A stretch of 23,725 nucleotides of DNA from an uncultured Collinsella sp. (GTDB lineage Bacteria; Actinomycetota; Coriobacteriia; Coriobacteriales; Coriobacteriaceae). The position numbers and the translations under genes were made by a program. The stretch covers positions 1 through 23,725 of the forward strand of contig CATXWM010000031.1 in NCBI GenBank assembly GCA_958403205.1, written 5' to 3'. Shown in pieces: positions 1 to 7,046 of the stretch; position 1 is the stretch's first letter; every line of letters begins with the position of its first letter. Below the pieces are notes generated by a model, which worked only from the letters and a program-made list of their open reading frames with translations, ran no database searches and had not been told where the DNA came from.

Positions 1-66
1 GCCCTACCGGGAGTAGCCCCGACGGTTGACAAAACTATAGGAACACCCAATGACTGTCTCGGGATG

Positions 67-133
67 AGTTGCGGTGGAATAGGGATTGTTTTGCGCCCGT
101 CGGCCCCTATTCAGTCCCTATTTCACCGCAACT
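67..133. repeat. Long inverted-repeat hairpin, possible MITE-like element
   Basis: The 22-nt arms at 67-88 (AGTTGCGGTGGAATAGGGAT and two more bases) and 112-133 (CAGTCCCTATTTCACCGCAA and two more) are inverted copies. They differ at two positions, both of which would still pair as G-U in RNA. The loop is 23 nt and also contains CCCCTATT, a partial echo of the arm. No T-tract follows, so it does not look like a simple terminator. It is unrelated in sequence to the 65-bp palindromes elsewhere in the window. It may be a small mobile palindrome or the end of an element lying outside the window. Confidence 0.5.
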
Positions 134-146
134 TGGAGGAGGACAG

Positions 147-180
147 AAAAAGCCCTGTCGCGGGTGGCGGCAGGGCTTTT
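147..180 (-). terminator. Rho-independent terminator after the IIA gene
   Basis: AAAAGCCCTG and CAGGGCTTTT form a perfect stem around a 13-nt loop. Read on the minus strand the stem ends in TTTTT and lies about 30 bases after the IIA stop codon. The A/T symmetry means it could also stop transcription coming from the left. Confidence 0.85.
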
Positions 181-207
181 GGAAGGGGGCTTGGTTGTGA
201 GAGCTCG

Positions 208-546
208 TTAGGCGAGCTTGGCCTCGAGCTCGGCGATGCGCTTGTAGGCATCGATGGTAAAGCGGGCCTGCTTCTCCAGAATCATGGTAGTCATGAGGGT
301 ATCCTGAGCATGGGCCATGATGAAGGTCATCTCCATCTCGCCGCCGCCGGCCTCCTGCGAAAGCAGCTTGGTCTGCGTGTCGTGGGCACCGATGAGTGCA
401 TCGCTGGCATCCTTGTGCAGCTGCTCGGCCTTCTCAAAATCACCCTCGCGAGCAGCATCGAGCGCTGCAAGCAGATCGGTCTGGGCGTCACCTGCATATG
501 CGACAATCTCGAATCCAACCATCGAGATTTCTTCTTTGGTTGCCAT
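208..546 (-). CDS. lacF: PTS lactose/cellobiose-family EIIA component
   Basis: Cytoplasmic phosphocarrier of a lactose-family PTS: it takes phosphate from HPr and passes it to the IIB cysteine. The 112-residue length matches LacF/ChbA proteins, which are three-helix trimers. His79 in the segment FIMAHAQDTLM is the expected phosphorylation site, and Asp82 three residues later is the conserved Asp of the family's trimer core. A good ribosome site (GAAAGGA) lies 8 bases before the ATG. The gene follows lacI-1 on the same strand after a 214-bp gap that has its own regulatory repeats, so it probably has its own promoter. It is the only IIA in the window although four IICB permeases are present, so I infer that it is shared. 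Family assignment is firm. LacF rather than ChbA is chosen because the partners are IICB fusions and LacG-like enzymes. Confidence 0.93.
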   Translation of the reverse strand: MATKEEISMVGFEIVAYAGDAQTDLLAALDAAREGDFEKAEQLHKDASDALIGAHDTQTKLLSQEAGGGEMEMTFIMAHAQDTLMTTMILEKQARFTIDAYKRIAELEAKLA

Positions 547-670
547 GTTGCGTTCCTTTCACATATGAACCAATGGAGAGCATCGCGTCCGGGCATACGC
601 GCTGCGTTGTGTATGACAGAAACAATAACATTCAAACAAAAAAGAACAGCGCAAAACGTAATTTCGAGCT

Positions 671-721
671 ATGAACGGTCACTTTTCGCCCGTGAACGGT
701 TTTTAAACTAATTTGAACAAT
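671..721 (-). promoter_or_regulatory. Three 21-bp-phased ACCGTTCAC-like repeats upstream of the IIA gene
   Basis: On the minus strand the 9-mers ATTGTTCAA (713-721), ACCGTTCAC (692-700) and ACCGTTCAT (671-679) start exactly 21 bp apart. ACCGTTCAT fits the published LytTR-domain half-site pattern [TA][AC][CA]GTTN[AG][TG], and tandem 9-mers separated by 12 bp are the usual LytTR layout. A possible promoter follows toward the IIA gene: TTGCGC at 654-649 and TGTTAT at 630-625, 18 bp apart. The repeats are seen directly; the binding protein is inferred. Confidence 0.5.
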
Positions 722-760
722 ATCGAACACAATTAGCGGCAACCCAAACAGACCCGCGCC

Positions 761-1765
761 CTAGCGTACATCGCGCACCGTATCGCCCTCGACGAGCACG
801 CCCGGAAACAGCATGTGCTCCACACCGGGTTCAACGCCCTCGGCGCCGGCAATCTTGTCGACCGCCCACATGCCGACGCGCTTGTTGTCAAAGCGCACCG
901 TAGTCAGGCGACAATCGGGCACGATGTCGCCCAGACTGTCATCAACACCCACCACGCTCACATCCTCGGGCACGTGCTTTCCGCGCGACTCGAGCCCGCG
1001 AATGCAGCCATATGCCATGGCATCGTTGGAGGCATAGATGGCAGTACAGGTCGAATCATCCGCCAGAGCCTGGCCTGCGGCATATCCGCTCTGTGCCGTC
1101 CAGTCGCCGCGCACGAGCTGCGAGGGCTCAATGCCATGCGCGCGCAATGTCTCGCGCCAGCCTTCCTCGCGCCGCATGCCCGAAAGCGAGCGCTCGGGGC
1201 ATGAGATAAAGTGCACAGTCTTGTGCCCCCGCCCCAGCAAGTACTCAACAACTTGACGCGAGCAATCGAACTGGTCGTTATCGACCGTTGAACAGAGCGG
1301 GTGCTCCAACATCGTAACGAGCACCGTCTGCATGCCGGGCAGCGGCTCGAAAGTGCCAAAATCCGCCGGCATGCGGTTCATGATCACGACCATACCGTCC
1401 ACCGGCAGTGCGCTCATGCGCGACGATGCGCTCTCGAGGGTATACGGATGCCCGTCTACTTTAGTGAGGGTGATGGCGTAGCCGTGTTTGTCGGCGGCGG
1501 CGGCAAAGCCCTCCATACGGTCGAGGTTGCCGGTGCCGGTAATGTTGAACATGGCGACGCCGACGGTCTTAAACTTACCGCGGCGCAGCGATCGACCGGC
1601 AAAATTGGGGCGATACCCCAGCTCGCGCATGGCGGCACGCACGCGCTCCTTGGTCTCTGGGCGCACGCTGGGCGAATCGTGCACCGTACGCGAGACTGTC
1701 TGCTCCGAGACGCCCGCGAGACGCGCCACATCCTTAACGGAAACCGATTTTTTAACAGCGGCCAT
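761..1765 (-). CDS. LacI-family transcriptional regulator (cassette 1)
   Basis: Sugar-responsive repressor of 334 residues, the usual LacI length. The N-terminal helix-turn-helix is clear (VKDVARLAGVSEQTVSRTVH, residues 10-29) and is followed by the hinge-helix region (RPNFAGRSLR). A periplasmic-binding-protein-like effector domain fills the rest, with VDGMVVIMNR and the late ASNDAMAYG and VSVVGVDDS motifs. Recognition-helix residues 21-22 are Glu-Gln, unlike those of the two other LacI proteins here. It is divergent from IICB-1/lacG-1, and two matching palindromes lie between the genes, so it most likely controls that operon and itself. The inducer is unknown. The ribosome site (AAAGA) is weak. 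Confidence 0.92.
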   Translation of the reverse strand: MAAVKKSVSVKDVARLAGVSEQTVSRTVHDSPSVRPETKERVRAAMRELGYRPNFAGRSLRRGKFKTVGVAMFNITGTGNLDRMEGFAAAADKHGYAITLTKVDGHPYTLESASSRMSALPVDGMVVIMNRMPADFGTFEPLPGMQTVLVTMLEHPLCSTVDNDQFDCSRQVVEYLLGRGHKTVHFISCPERSLSGMRREEGWRETLRAHGIEPSQLVRGDWTAQSGYAAGQALADDSTCTAIYASNDAMAYGCIRGLESRGKHVPEDVSVVGVDDSLGDIVPDCRLTTVRFDNKRVGMWAVDKIAGAEGVEPGVEHMLFPGVLVEGDTVRDVR

Positions 1766-1856
1766 AGGTCGATCTTTCTATGTCGACGATGCCATTGGTG
1801 GCACCCTACGCAGTCATTTTTAACGCCTTCAAGTATATCCAACGCCTCCCCCACCA

Positions 1857-1886
1857 TACGCTCACCACCCAAAACCTACCGTTCAC
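1857..1886 (+). promoter_or_regulatory. Tandem ACCGTTCAC-like 9-mers, 21-bp phase
   Basis: TACGCTCAC (1857-1865) and ACCGTTCAC (1878-1886) start 21 bp apart and point toward IICB-1. The second copy is identical to copies upstream of the IIA gene and of IICB-3. I see no convincing -35/-10 pair at a fixed distance, so the link to a particular promoter is uncertain. Confidence 0.4.
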
Positions 1887-1923
1887 CGACATTTTTGCTT
1901 CCCCAAACGGCTTTTGGCGCCCA

Positions 1924-1941
1924 AATGTTAACGTTGCCATT
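1924..1941. promoter_or_regulatory. LacI-1 operator, distal copy
   Basis: AATGTTAACGTTGCCATT is an imperfect 18-bp palindrome centred on CG within AACGTT, the typical form of a LacI-family operator. It is repeated in opposite orientation at 2044-2061, 120 bp away centre to centre. The pair suggests repression by looping over the shared lacI-1/IICB-1 promoter region. Confidence 0.6.
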
Positions 1942-2043
1942 GTGCAAACACAGAGCCACCGGGCGGCTCAAACGTTTACGCATAGGGAATCGACGGTTCG
2001 CAGGCACAGGAACCACCGGTTCGCGTCTTTTTTTGTGTCACAA

Positions 2044-2061
2044 AATGGCAACGTCAACATT
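2044..2061. promoter_or_regulatory. LacI-1 operator, proximal copy
   Basis: AATGGCAACGTCAACATT is the inverted counterpart of the 1924 site. The two sites agree at 21 of 24 positions when one is reverse-complemented with flanks. It lies about 60 bp before the IICB-1 start, where bound repressor could block transcription. A weak promoter candidate (TTGTGT at 2033) overlaps it. Confidence 0.6.
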
Positions 2062-2122
2062 TTGGCAACCGAACGCCAAAAGCTACCATCGTTGTTAACC
2101 CACCGACTCTTAGGAGCATTGC

Positions 2123-3895
2123 ATGGAGCAACTTATCGCCATCATCGAAAAGGGCCAGCCCTTTTTCAACGCGATCGCCCGCAACAAGTACCTCAAGGCG
2201 ATTCGCGACGGCTTTATCTCCGTCATCCCCATCATCATCTTCTCGTCCATCTTCTGCCTGGTAGCCTCGGTCCCCAACATCTGGGGTTTCTACTGGCCCG
2301 ATGACATCAACAACGCCCTGTGGAAGTGCTACAACTACTCCATGGGCATCCTGGCCATCGCCTGCGCCGCCACCACGGCCAAGCACTTCGCCGACGCCCA
2401 GAACCGCGATCTGCCCAAGAACAACCAGATCAACTTCATCTCGTGCATGTGCGCGGCCATCATCGGCTTCTTGCTCCTTTCGAGCGACACCATCGCCACG
2501 GACGCTGCCAGCGGTTTCAACACCACCTACCTTGGTTCCAAAGGCCTGCTGACCGCTTTCATCGCTGCGTTTGTGACCGGCATCATCTACAAGTTCTTCA
2601 TTAAGCGCAACATCACCGTCAAGATGCCCGAGCAGGTTCCGCCCAACATCTCGCAGACCTTTAAGGACATCATCCCCTTCTCCGTCTGCATCACCGTCTT
2701 TTGGGTTTTTGACATCGTCTTCCGCGCTGCTTTTGGCTTCTGCTTTGCCCAGGGTGTCATCCAGGTGTTCCAGCCCCTGTTCACCGCTGCCGATGGCTAC
2801 ATCGGCCTCGCTGTGATCTACGGCGCCATGAGCCTGTTCTGGTTCGTGGGCGTCCACGGCCCCTCGATCGTCGAGCCCGCCATCGCCGCCGCTCTCGTTG
2901 CCAACATGACCGACAACCTGGCTGCGTTCCAGGCCGGCCAGCACGCTTCCGCTGTCCTGACCCAGGGTGCCCAGTACTTCGTCGTCTGCATGGGCGGCAC
3001 CGGCGCCACGCTCGTCCTGGTCTTTATGTTCTGCTTCCTGGCCAAGTCTCAGGAGATGCGCGCCGTCGGTAAGGCCGCCATCGTCCCCGTCTGCTTTGCC
3101 GTCAACGAGCCGCTGCTGTTCGCCGCACCCATCGTGCTCAACCCCGTCTTCTTTGTCCCGTTTGTCTTTGCCCCGATCGCCAACATCTGGATCCTCAAGA
3201 TCTTTATCGACTTCTTGGGCATGAACGGCTTTATGTACACCCTGCCTTGGACCGTCCCCGGCCCCATCGGCACCATCATGGGCCTGGGCTTCCAGCCGCT
3301 CGCCTTTGTGATGCTCGCCCTTATCCTGGTCGTCGACTTCGTTCTGTACTATCCGTTCTTCCGTGCCTATGACGCCCAGAAGTGCGCCGAGGAGGCCGAG
3401 ATTTCCGAGGAGGAGCTCGCCGCCAAGAACGCCGAGAAGGCCGCTAAGCTCAACGATGCCTTCCAGGGCAAGGCTGACGCCAAGAGCGTTGCCGCCGGCG
3501 CTGCTGCCGAGGCTGTAAAGACCGATGCCGCTCCCGCCTCTACCCCCGCTGCCGAGGCCACGGCCACCAGCGACCTCAACGGCAAGCGCGTGCTCGTGCT
3601 CTGCCAGGGTGGCGGTACCTCGGGCCTGCTCGCCAACGCGCTGGCCAAGGCCGCCAAGGAGCGCGGCATCAATCTTGAGACCGCTGCCGAGGCCTATGGC
3701 AACCACGTGGACATGCTCCCCGACTTCGATCTGGTCGTCCTGGCCCCGCAGGCCGCCAGCTACCTGGCCGACCTGCAGAAGGACTGCGAACGCGTGGGCA
3801 ACAAGTGCGTCGCCTGCCGCGGTAAGCAGTACATCGAGCTTTCCCAGAACGGCGACAAGTCTCTCGCCTTCGTGAGTGAACAGCTTTCGAAGTAA
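2123..3895 (+). CDS. lacE: PTS lactose-family IICB permease 1
   Basis: Membrane permease that imports and phosphorylates a beta-glycoside. Its 590 residues comprise an N-terminal IIC domain (about 1-430, many hydrophobic helices), an Ala/Pro/Glu-rich linker (about 430-488) and a C-terminal IIB domain (about 489-590). The IIC domain has His245 in GVHGPS and Glu329 in NEPLLFAAP, the two positions that contact sugar in the ChbC/LacE family. IIB has the phosphorylated Cys494 in VLVLCQGGGTS. The order IIC-IIB in one chain is that of LacE. A TTAGGAGC ribosome site precedes the ATG. lacG-1 follows after a 66-bp gap containing a hairpin. The IIA must come from elsewhere, most simply the gene at 208-546. 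The exact sugar cannot be read from the sequence. Confidence 0.93.
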   Translation: MEQLIAIIEKGQPFFNAIARNKYLKAIRDGFISVIPIIIFSSIFCLVASVPNIWGFYWPDDINNALWKCYNYSMGILAIACAATTAKHFADAQNRDLPKNNQINFISCMCAAIIGFLLLSSDTIATDAASGFNTTYLGSKGLLTAFIAAFVTGIIYKFFIKRNITVKMPEQVPPNISQTFKDIIPFSVCITVFWVFDIVFRAAFGFCFAQGVIQVFQPLFTAADGYIGLAVIYGAMSLFWFVGVHGPSIVEPAIAAALVANMTDNLAAFQAGQHASAVLTQGAQYFVVCMGGTGATLVLVFMFCFLAKSQEMRAVGKAAIVPVCFAVNEPLLFAAPIVLNPVFFVPFVFAPIANIWILKIFIDFLGMNGFMYTLPWTVPGPIGTIMGLGFQPLAFVMLALILVVDFVLYYPFFRAYDAQKCAEEAEISEEELAAKNAEKAAKLNDAFQGKADAKSVAAGAAAEAVKTDAAPASTPAAEATATSDLNGKRVLVLCQGGGTSGLLANALAKAAKERGINLETAAEAYGNHVDMLPDFDLVVLAPQAASYLADLQKDCERVGNKCVACRGKQYIELSQNGDKSLAFVSEQLSK

Positions 3896-3904
3896 GTAAC
3901 GCTT

Positions 3905-3938
3905 AGGGCCAGCCGACCATCCAAGACCGGCTGGCCCT
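3905..3938 (+). other. Intercistronic hairpin between IICB-1 and lacG-1
   Basis: An 11-bp perfect GC-rich stem (AGGGCCAGCCG with CGGCTGGCCCT) encloses 12 nt. Only scattered T residues follow, so it is more likely an mRNA-stabilising or partial-termination hairpin than a full terminator. It could make permease and hydrolase yields differ. Confidence 0.6.
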
Positions 3939-3961
3939 TCGATTTAGACGATTGGATCATC

Positions 3962-5401
3962 ATGTCCGTTAACCCTGCTAGCGTCACCAACCCGCCTGCG
4001 CAGTTTCCCGAGGACTTTGTCTTTGGCGGCGCTACCGCTGCCTACCAGGTAGAGGGCGAGACCCGCACCCACGGTAAAGGCAAAGTCGCCTGGGACGACT
4101 TCCTGGAGGCCCAGGGGCGCTTCTCCCCCGATCCCGCTTCGGACTTCTACAACCAGTACCCCGTCGATCTGGAGCTGTGCGAGGAGTTCGGCATCAACGG
4201 CATTCGCCTCTCCATTGCCTGGAGCCGCATCTTTCCCAACGGCACCGGCGAGATCAACCCCGAGGGCGTGCAGTTCTACCACGATCTCTTCGCCGAGTGC
4301 CACAAGCACCACGTTGAGCCGTTTGTCACGCTGCATCACTTTGACACGCCGCTGCCCCTCTTTGAGAAGGGCGACTTCCTCAACCGCGAGACCATCGATG
4401 CCTTTGTGGACTTTGCCACCTTCTGCTTTAAGGAGTACGCCGACCAGGTGACCTACTGGTTCACCTTTAACGAGATCTGGGCCGACGCCTCCAACACCTA
4501 CATTGAGGGCACCTTCCCCGGTGGCGTCAAGGCGCATCTGGCCGAGGCCTTCCAGTGCGAGCACAACATGATGCTCGCCCACGCCAAGGCCGTGCTGGCC
4601 TTCCACAACGGTGGCTTTAAGGGCAAGATCGGCGTCATTCAGTCGCTGGAGTTTAAGTATCCGCTCAACGAGAACGACCCCGCCGACATCAAGGCCGCCA
4701 ACAACGAGCACGTGCTGCAGAACCAGTTCTTGCTCGATGCCACCTTCCGCGGCGACTATGCCCCCGACACCCTCGAGTGCGCCAACCGCCTGGCTGCCGT
4801 CTCGGGCGGCGCCATCGAGATCCTGGACGAGGATCTGGAAATCATGCGCGAGGCCGCGCTCTACAACGACTACCTTGGCGTTAACAACTACCAGTGCCGT
4901 TTTTTGAAGGCTTACGATGGCGAGAACGACCTGCACCACAACGGTACGGGCGAGAAGGGCACCGGCCGCTGGCGCGTTAAGGGTATTGGCGAGCATGTGA
5001 ACAAGCCTGGTATCCCCACCACCGACTGGGACTGGATCATCTATCCCGAGGGCCTGTTCGATCTGCTCGTCTACATTAAGCAGCGCTACCCCAACTACAA
5101 GCAGATCTTCATCACCGAGAACGGCATGGGCTACAAGGACCCCTACAAGGACGGTTTTGTGGACGACCAGCCGCGCATCGACTACATCGAGCAGCACCTG
5201 CGCTGGTTGCTCAAGGCCATGGAGGTGGGTGTCAACGTGGGCGGCTACTTCCTGTGGAGCCTGCAGGATCAGTTCTCCTGGACCAATGGCTACAACAAGC
5301 GTTACGGCTTCTTCTACGTTGACTTTGAAACCCAGAAGCGCACGCCCAAGGCAAGCGCATACTGGTATAAGCACGTGGCGCAGACCCGTCGTCTGGACTA
5401 G
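3962..5401 (+). CDS. lacG: GH1 6-phospho-beta-galactosidase-like enzyme 1
   Basis: Cytoplasmic glycosidase that would cleave the phosphorylated disaccharide delivered by IICB-1. It has 479 residues (LacG about 468) and is a complete GH1 barrel. The acid/base is Glu171 in TFNEIW and the nucleophile is Glu386 in ITENGMG. The phosphate-binding set is Ser439, Lys446 and Tyr448 in FSWTNGYNKRYG. Trp440 beside that Ser is typical of 6-phospho-beta-galactosidases; 6-phospho-beta-glucosidases of the BglA type have an STGEMKKRYG-like segment there. Long stretches also resemble LacG as I remember it (VDLELCEEFGINGIR, EPFVTLHHFDTP). The ribosome site before the ATG is weak, fitting translation after IICB-1. 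Activity on 6-phospho-glucosides cannot be excluded. Confidence 0.88.
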   Translation: MSVNPASVTNPPAQFPEDFVFGGATAAYQVEGETRTHGKGKVAWDDFLEAQGRFSPDPASDFYNQYPVDLELCEEFGINGIRLSIAWSRIFPNGTGEINPEGVQFYHDLFAECHKHHVEPFVTLHHFDTPLPLFEKGDFLNRETIDAFVDFATFCFKEYADQVTYWFTFNEIWADASNTYIEGTFPGGVKAHLAEAFQCEHNMMLAHAKAVLAFHNGGFKGKIGVIQSLEFKYPLNENDPADIKAANNEHVLQNQFLLDATFRGDYAPDTLECANRLAAVSGGAIEILDEDLEIMREAALYNDYLGVNNYQCRFLKAYDGENDLHHNGTGEKGTGRWRVKGIGEHVNKPGIPTTDWDWIIYPEGLFDLLVYIKQRYPNYKQIFITENGMGYKDPYKDGFVDDQPRIDYIEQHLRWLLKAMEVGVNVGGYFLWSLQDQFSWTNGYNKRYGFFYVDFETQKRTPKASAYWYKHVAQTRRLD

Positions 5402-5447
5402 TGGCTGGCGGGGTTGCCCGCTCACACAACCTGTCCCCATTTCTCAG

Positions 5448-5490
5448 CCGGGGGCGGCACGTCACACGGCGCGCCGCCCCCGGTCTTTTT
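5448..5490 (+). terminator. Rho-independent terminator after lacG-1
   Basis: CCGGGGGCGGC (5448-5458) pairs with GCCGCCCCCGG (5473-5483), followed by TCTTTTTG. It ends the IICB-1/lacG-1 operon just before palindrome array A. Confidence 0.9.
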
Positions 5491-5512
5491 GTTTTTGGGC
5501 TGGTCGGGAGCC

Positions 5513-5655
5513 GTTTGTCTCGATCTGTAACATCTAGCCGAGTTTTTGGTCCTAGCTGTTACAGATTGAGACGAACAGGATTGCTCTTTCCGAAGAATCT
5601 AAATCTGTAACACGTAGCCCGCTTTTGACCGTCTACCTGTTACAAATCGAGACAA
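5513..5655. repeat. Palindromic repeat array A (2 units)
   Basis: Unit A1 (5513-5576) has 20-nt arms ending in TCTCGATCTGTAACA and starting TGTTACAGATTGAGAC, paired over all 20 positions if G-T pairs are allowed. Its 24-nt loop is class 1 (CTAGCCGAGTTTTTGG). Unit A2 (about 5593-5655) has a worn left arm and a class 2 loop (GTAGCCCGCTTTTGACCG). The left arms end exactly 80 bp apart (5532 and 5612). The array lies between convergent lacG-1 and lacI-2, 13 bp from the lacI-2 stop codon. It belongs to the same family as arrays B, C and D. Confidence 0.9.
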
Positions 5656-5667
5656 ACGGAGTAGGAC

Positions 5668-6696
5668 CTAACCCCGTATGTCCCTAACAGTCGAGCGTTC
5701 GACCAGCGTACTCGGCACATGAATCGCCTCGATAGACGAGCTCTCTCCAATCGCCGCCTCAAACGCAAGCTTACCGACACCGCGCAAATCAAATCGCAGC
5801 GTCGTCAGCCGATTGTGAGGAACAAGTCCCTCGAGTGCGTCGTCGATACCAACCACGCTCACGTCGTCGGGCACGGACAGGCCCGCGTTCTCGAGCGCGG
5901 CGATAACGCCCAGCGCCATCTGGTCATTTGCCGCAAGCACGGCAGTCGGCGCCTGCGACCCGCCGGCAAGCACCTCGGCCGCAATCCGCTCGCCCATGGC
6001 GTACCCACTGTCCGCACTCCAATCGCCACGCAGCATCGGAGCGGCATCGACATGAGCACGACCCAGCGTATCGCGCCAACCGGCCTCACGAAAACGCGAG
6101 GAAATCGAGTTTTCCGGACCCGCCACAAACCGCATATTCGAGTGACCATGTTCCAGCAGATAATTGGTCAACAGCTCGCACGAACCATACTGGTCGGAGT
6201 CGATCGTCGTGCAGCGCGGATGCGCATACATGGACAGGATGACCGTTCGCACTCCCGGCTGGGGAACAAACTCCTCAAAATCGGGAGCCATGCGGTTCAT
6301 GTTGAGAATCATGCCGTCGACGGGTCGCTCGACCATGCGGCGCGAGGCATCGGCAAGTGTATAGGGCTTGTCGCCGCCCATCTCGATCATAGTGACGGCA
6401 AAATCGTGCTCGCGCGCCGCTTGCATGATACCCTCGAGCGTCGCCAGGTTACCGACACGTGTGATGTTGTACATGCACAGGCCAATAGAACGATACGACC
6501 CGCCGCGCAACGCCGCTCCAGCAAAATTGGGACGAAAGCCCAGCTCTTCCATGGCGGCCAGCACACGCTTGCGCGTCTTTTCCGTCACGTTGGGCATACC
6601 GTTGACCACGCGAGACACAGTCTGGCGGCTCACGCCAGCGAGCGCCGCAACCTCTGCCGCGCTCGCCGAATGACCATTCCTTGTCTGCTGAGCCAT
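5668..6696 (-). CDS. LacI-family transcriptional regulator (cassette 2)
   Basis: LacI-type regulator of about 342 residues from the chosen start. The helix-turn-helix (AAEVAALAGVSRQTVSRVVN) begins near residue 13 and the hinge follows (RPNFAGAALR). The effector domain carries VDGMILNMNR, AANDQMALG and VSVVGIDDA. The recognition pair is Arg24-Gln25. An upstream in-frame start at 6753 would add 19 residues, but GGAAGG just before the ATG at 6696, and the usual short lead to the helix-turn-helix, favour 6696. It is divergent from lacG-2/IICB-2, with two close palindromes between them that are likely its operators. It is a clear paralogue of lacI-1 and lacI-3. Confidence 0.9.
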   Translation of the reverse strand: MAQQTRNGHSASAAEVAALAGVSRQTVSRVVNGMPNVTEKTRKRVLAAMEELGFRPNFAGAALRGGSYRSIGLCMYNITRVGNLATLEGIMQAAREHDFAVTMIEMGGDKPYTLADASRRMVERPVDGMILNMNRMAPDFEEFVPQPGVRTVILSMYAHPRCTTIDSDQYGSCELLTNYLLEHGHSNMRFVAGPENSISSRFREAGWRDTLGRAHVDAAPMLRGDWSADSGYAMGERIAAEVLAGGSQAPTAVLAANDQMALGVIAALENAGLSVPDDVSVVGIDDALEGLVPHNRLTTLRFDLRGVGKLAFEAAIGESSSIEAIHVPSTLVERSTVRDIRG

Positions 6697-6818
6697 GCCT
6701 TCCACGCTAACCTGCTTCCCAACTATTCCCCGCGCCCATGGCGCATCGTACATACATCGATAACGTGCTCATGATACCCGAGCCATATACCACAACATGA
6801 AAACTTCTGTCAATCAAA

Positions 6819-6878
6819 ACCGCTTACCGAACAAATACAACCGTTCGCGGCTGTTTGAAGTTGTTTTGTTTCTATACA
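6819..6878 (+). promoter_or_regulatory. Tandem ACCGTTCAC-like 9-mers and candidate -10 for lacG-2
   Basis: ACCGCTTAC (6819-6827) and ACCGTTCGC (6840-6848) start 21 bp apart. A good -10 (TATACA, 6873-6878) follows with only a poor -35 (CTGTTT, 6851-6856). A weak -35 just after tandem sites is what an activator-dependent promoter looks like. The phasing matches the repeats at 671, 1857 and 11923. Confidence 0.45.
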
Positions 6879-6888
6879 TCCCAGCCGG

Positions 6889-6926
6889 ATGTTAACGTGC
6901 TCATTGTCAAATGTTCACGCGCTCAT
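6889..6926. promoter_or_regulatory. Tandem LacI-2 operators
   Basis: ATGTTAACGTGCTCAT (6889-6904) and ATGTTCACGCGCTCAT (6911-6926) are two copies of one imperfect palindrome, 22 bp apart, so both face the same side of the helix. They lie just downstream of the candidate -10 and before lacG-2. The outer ATG and central ACG are shared with the LacI-1 and LacI-3 sites, but the GAGC half is particular to this cassette. Confidence 0.6.
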
Positions 6927-7046
6927 TTTGGTTCTAATCATTTTAAGATAGTGTTTATCGGGCTTTTTCACCGCTGAACGCTAACCAGGGAGCCTCCTGA
7001 GCGCAAACGCACAATATCGAACAGCGAGACGAGAGGGTGTATGCAT

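Noticed and set aside
26..41. TTGACA followed by TATAG as a promoter
   Set aside because: The spacing between the two boxes is only about 4 bp, far from the required 16-18.
64..711. 215-codon plus-strand open frame over the IIA gene
   Set aside because: It runs antisense through the IIA gene, the terminator and the hairpin, and has no family resemblance.
2054..3706. 550-codon open frame antisense to IICB-1
   Set aside because: Its product is Gly/Asp/Val repeats without domain structure, the usual mirror of a GC-rich codon-biased gene; the plus-strand permease has intact motifs.
3962..5401. Calling the GH1 enzymes BglA-type 6-phospho-beta-glucosidases
   Set aside because: The phosphate-site segment FSWTNGYNKRYG and general similarity fit LacG better than the STGEMKKRYG form of BglA, although activity on glucosides is not excluded.
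3944..5440. 498-codon open frame antisense to lacG-1
   Set aside because: It mirrors the GH1 gene exactly and lacks any recognisable motif or ribosome site.
5513..5655. Array units as ordinary Rho-independent terminators
   Set aside because: No T-tract follows any stem, and lacG-1, IICB-2 and lacG-3 already have their own strong terminators just before the arrays.
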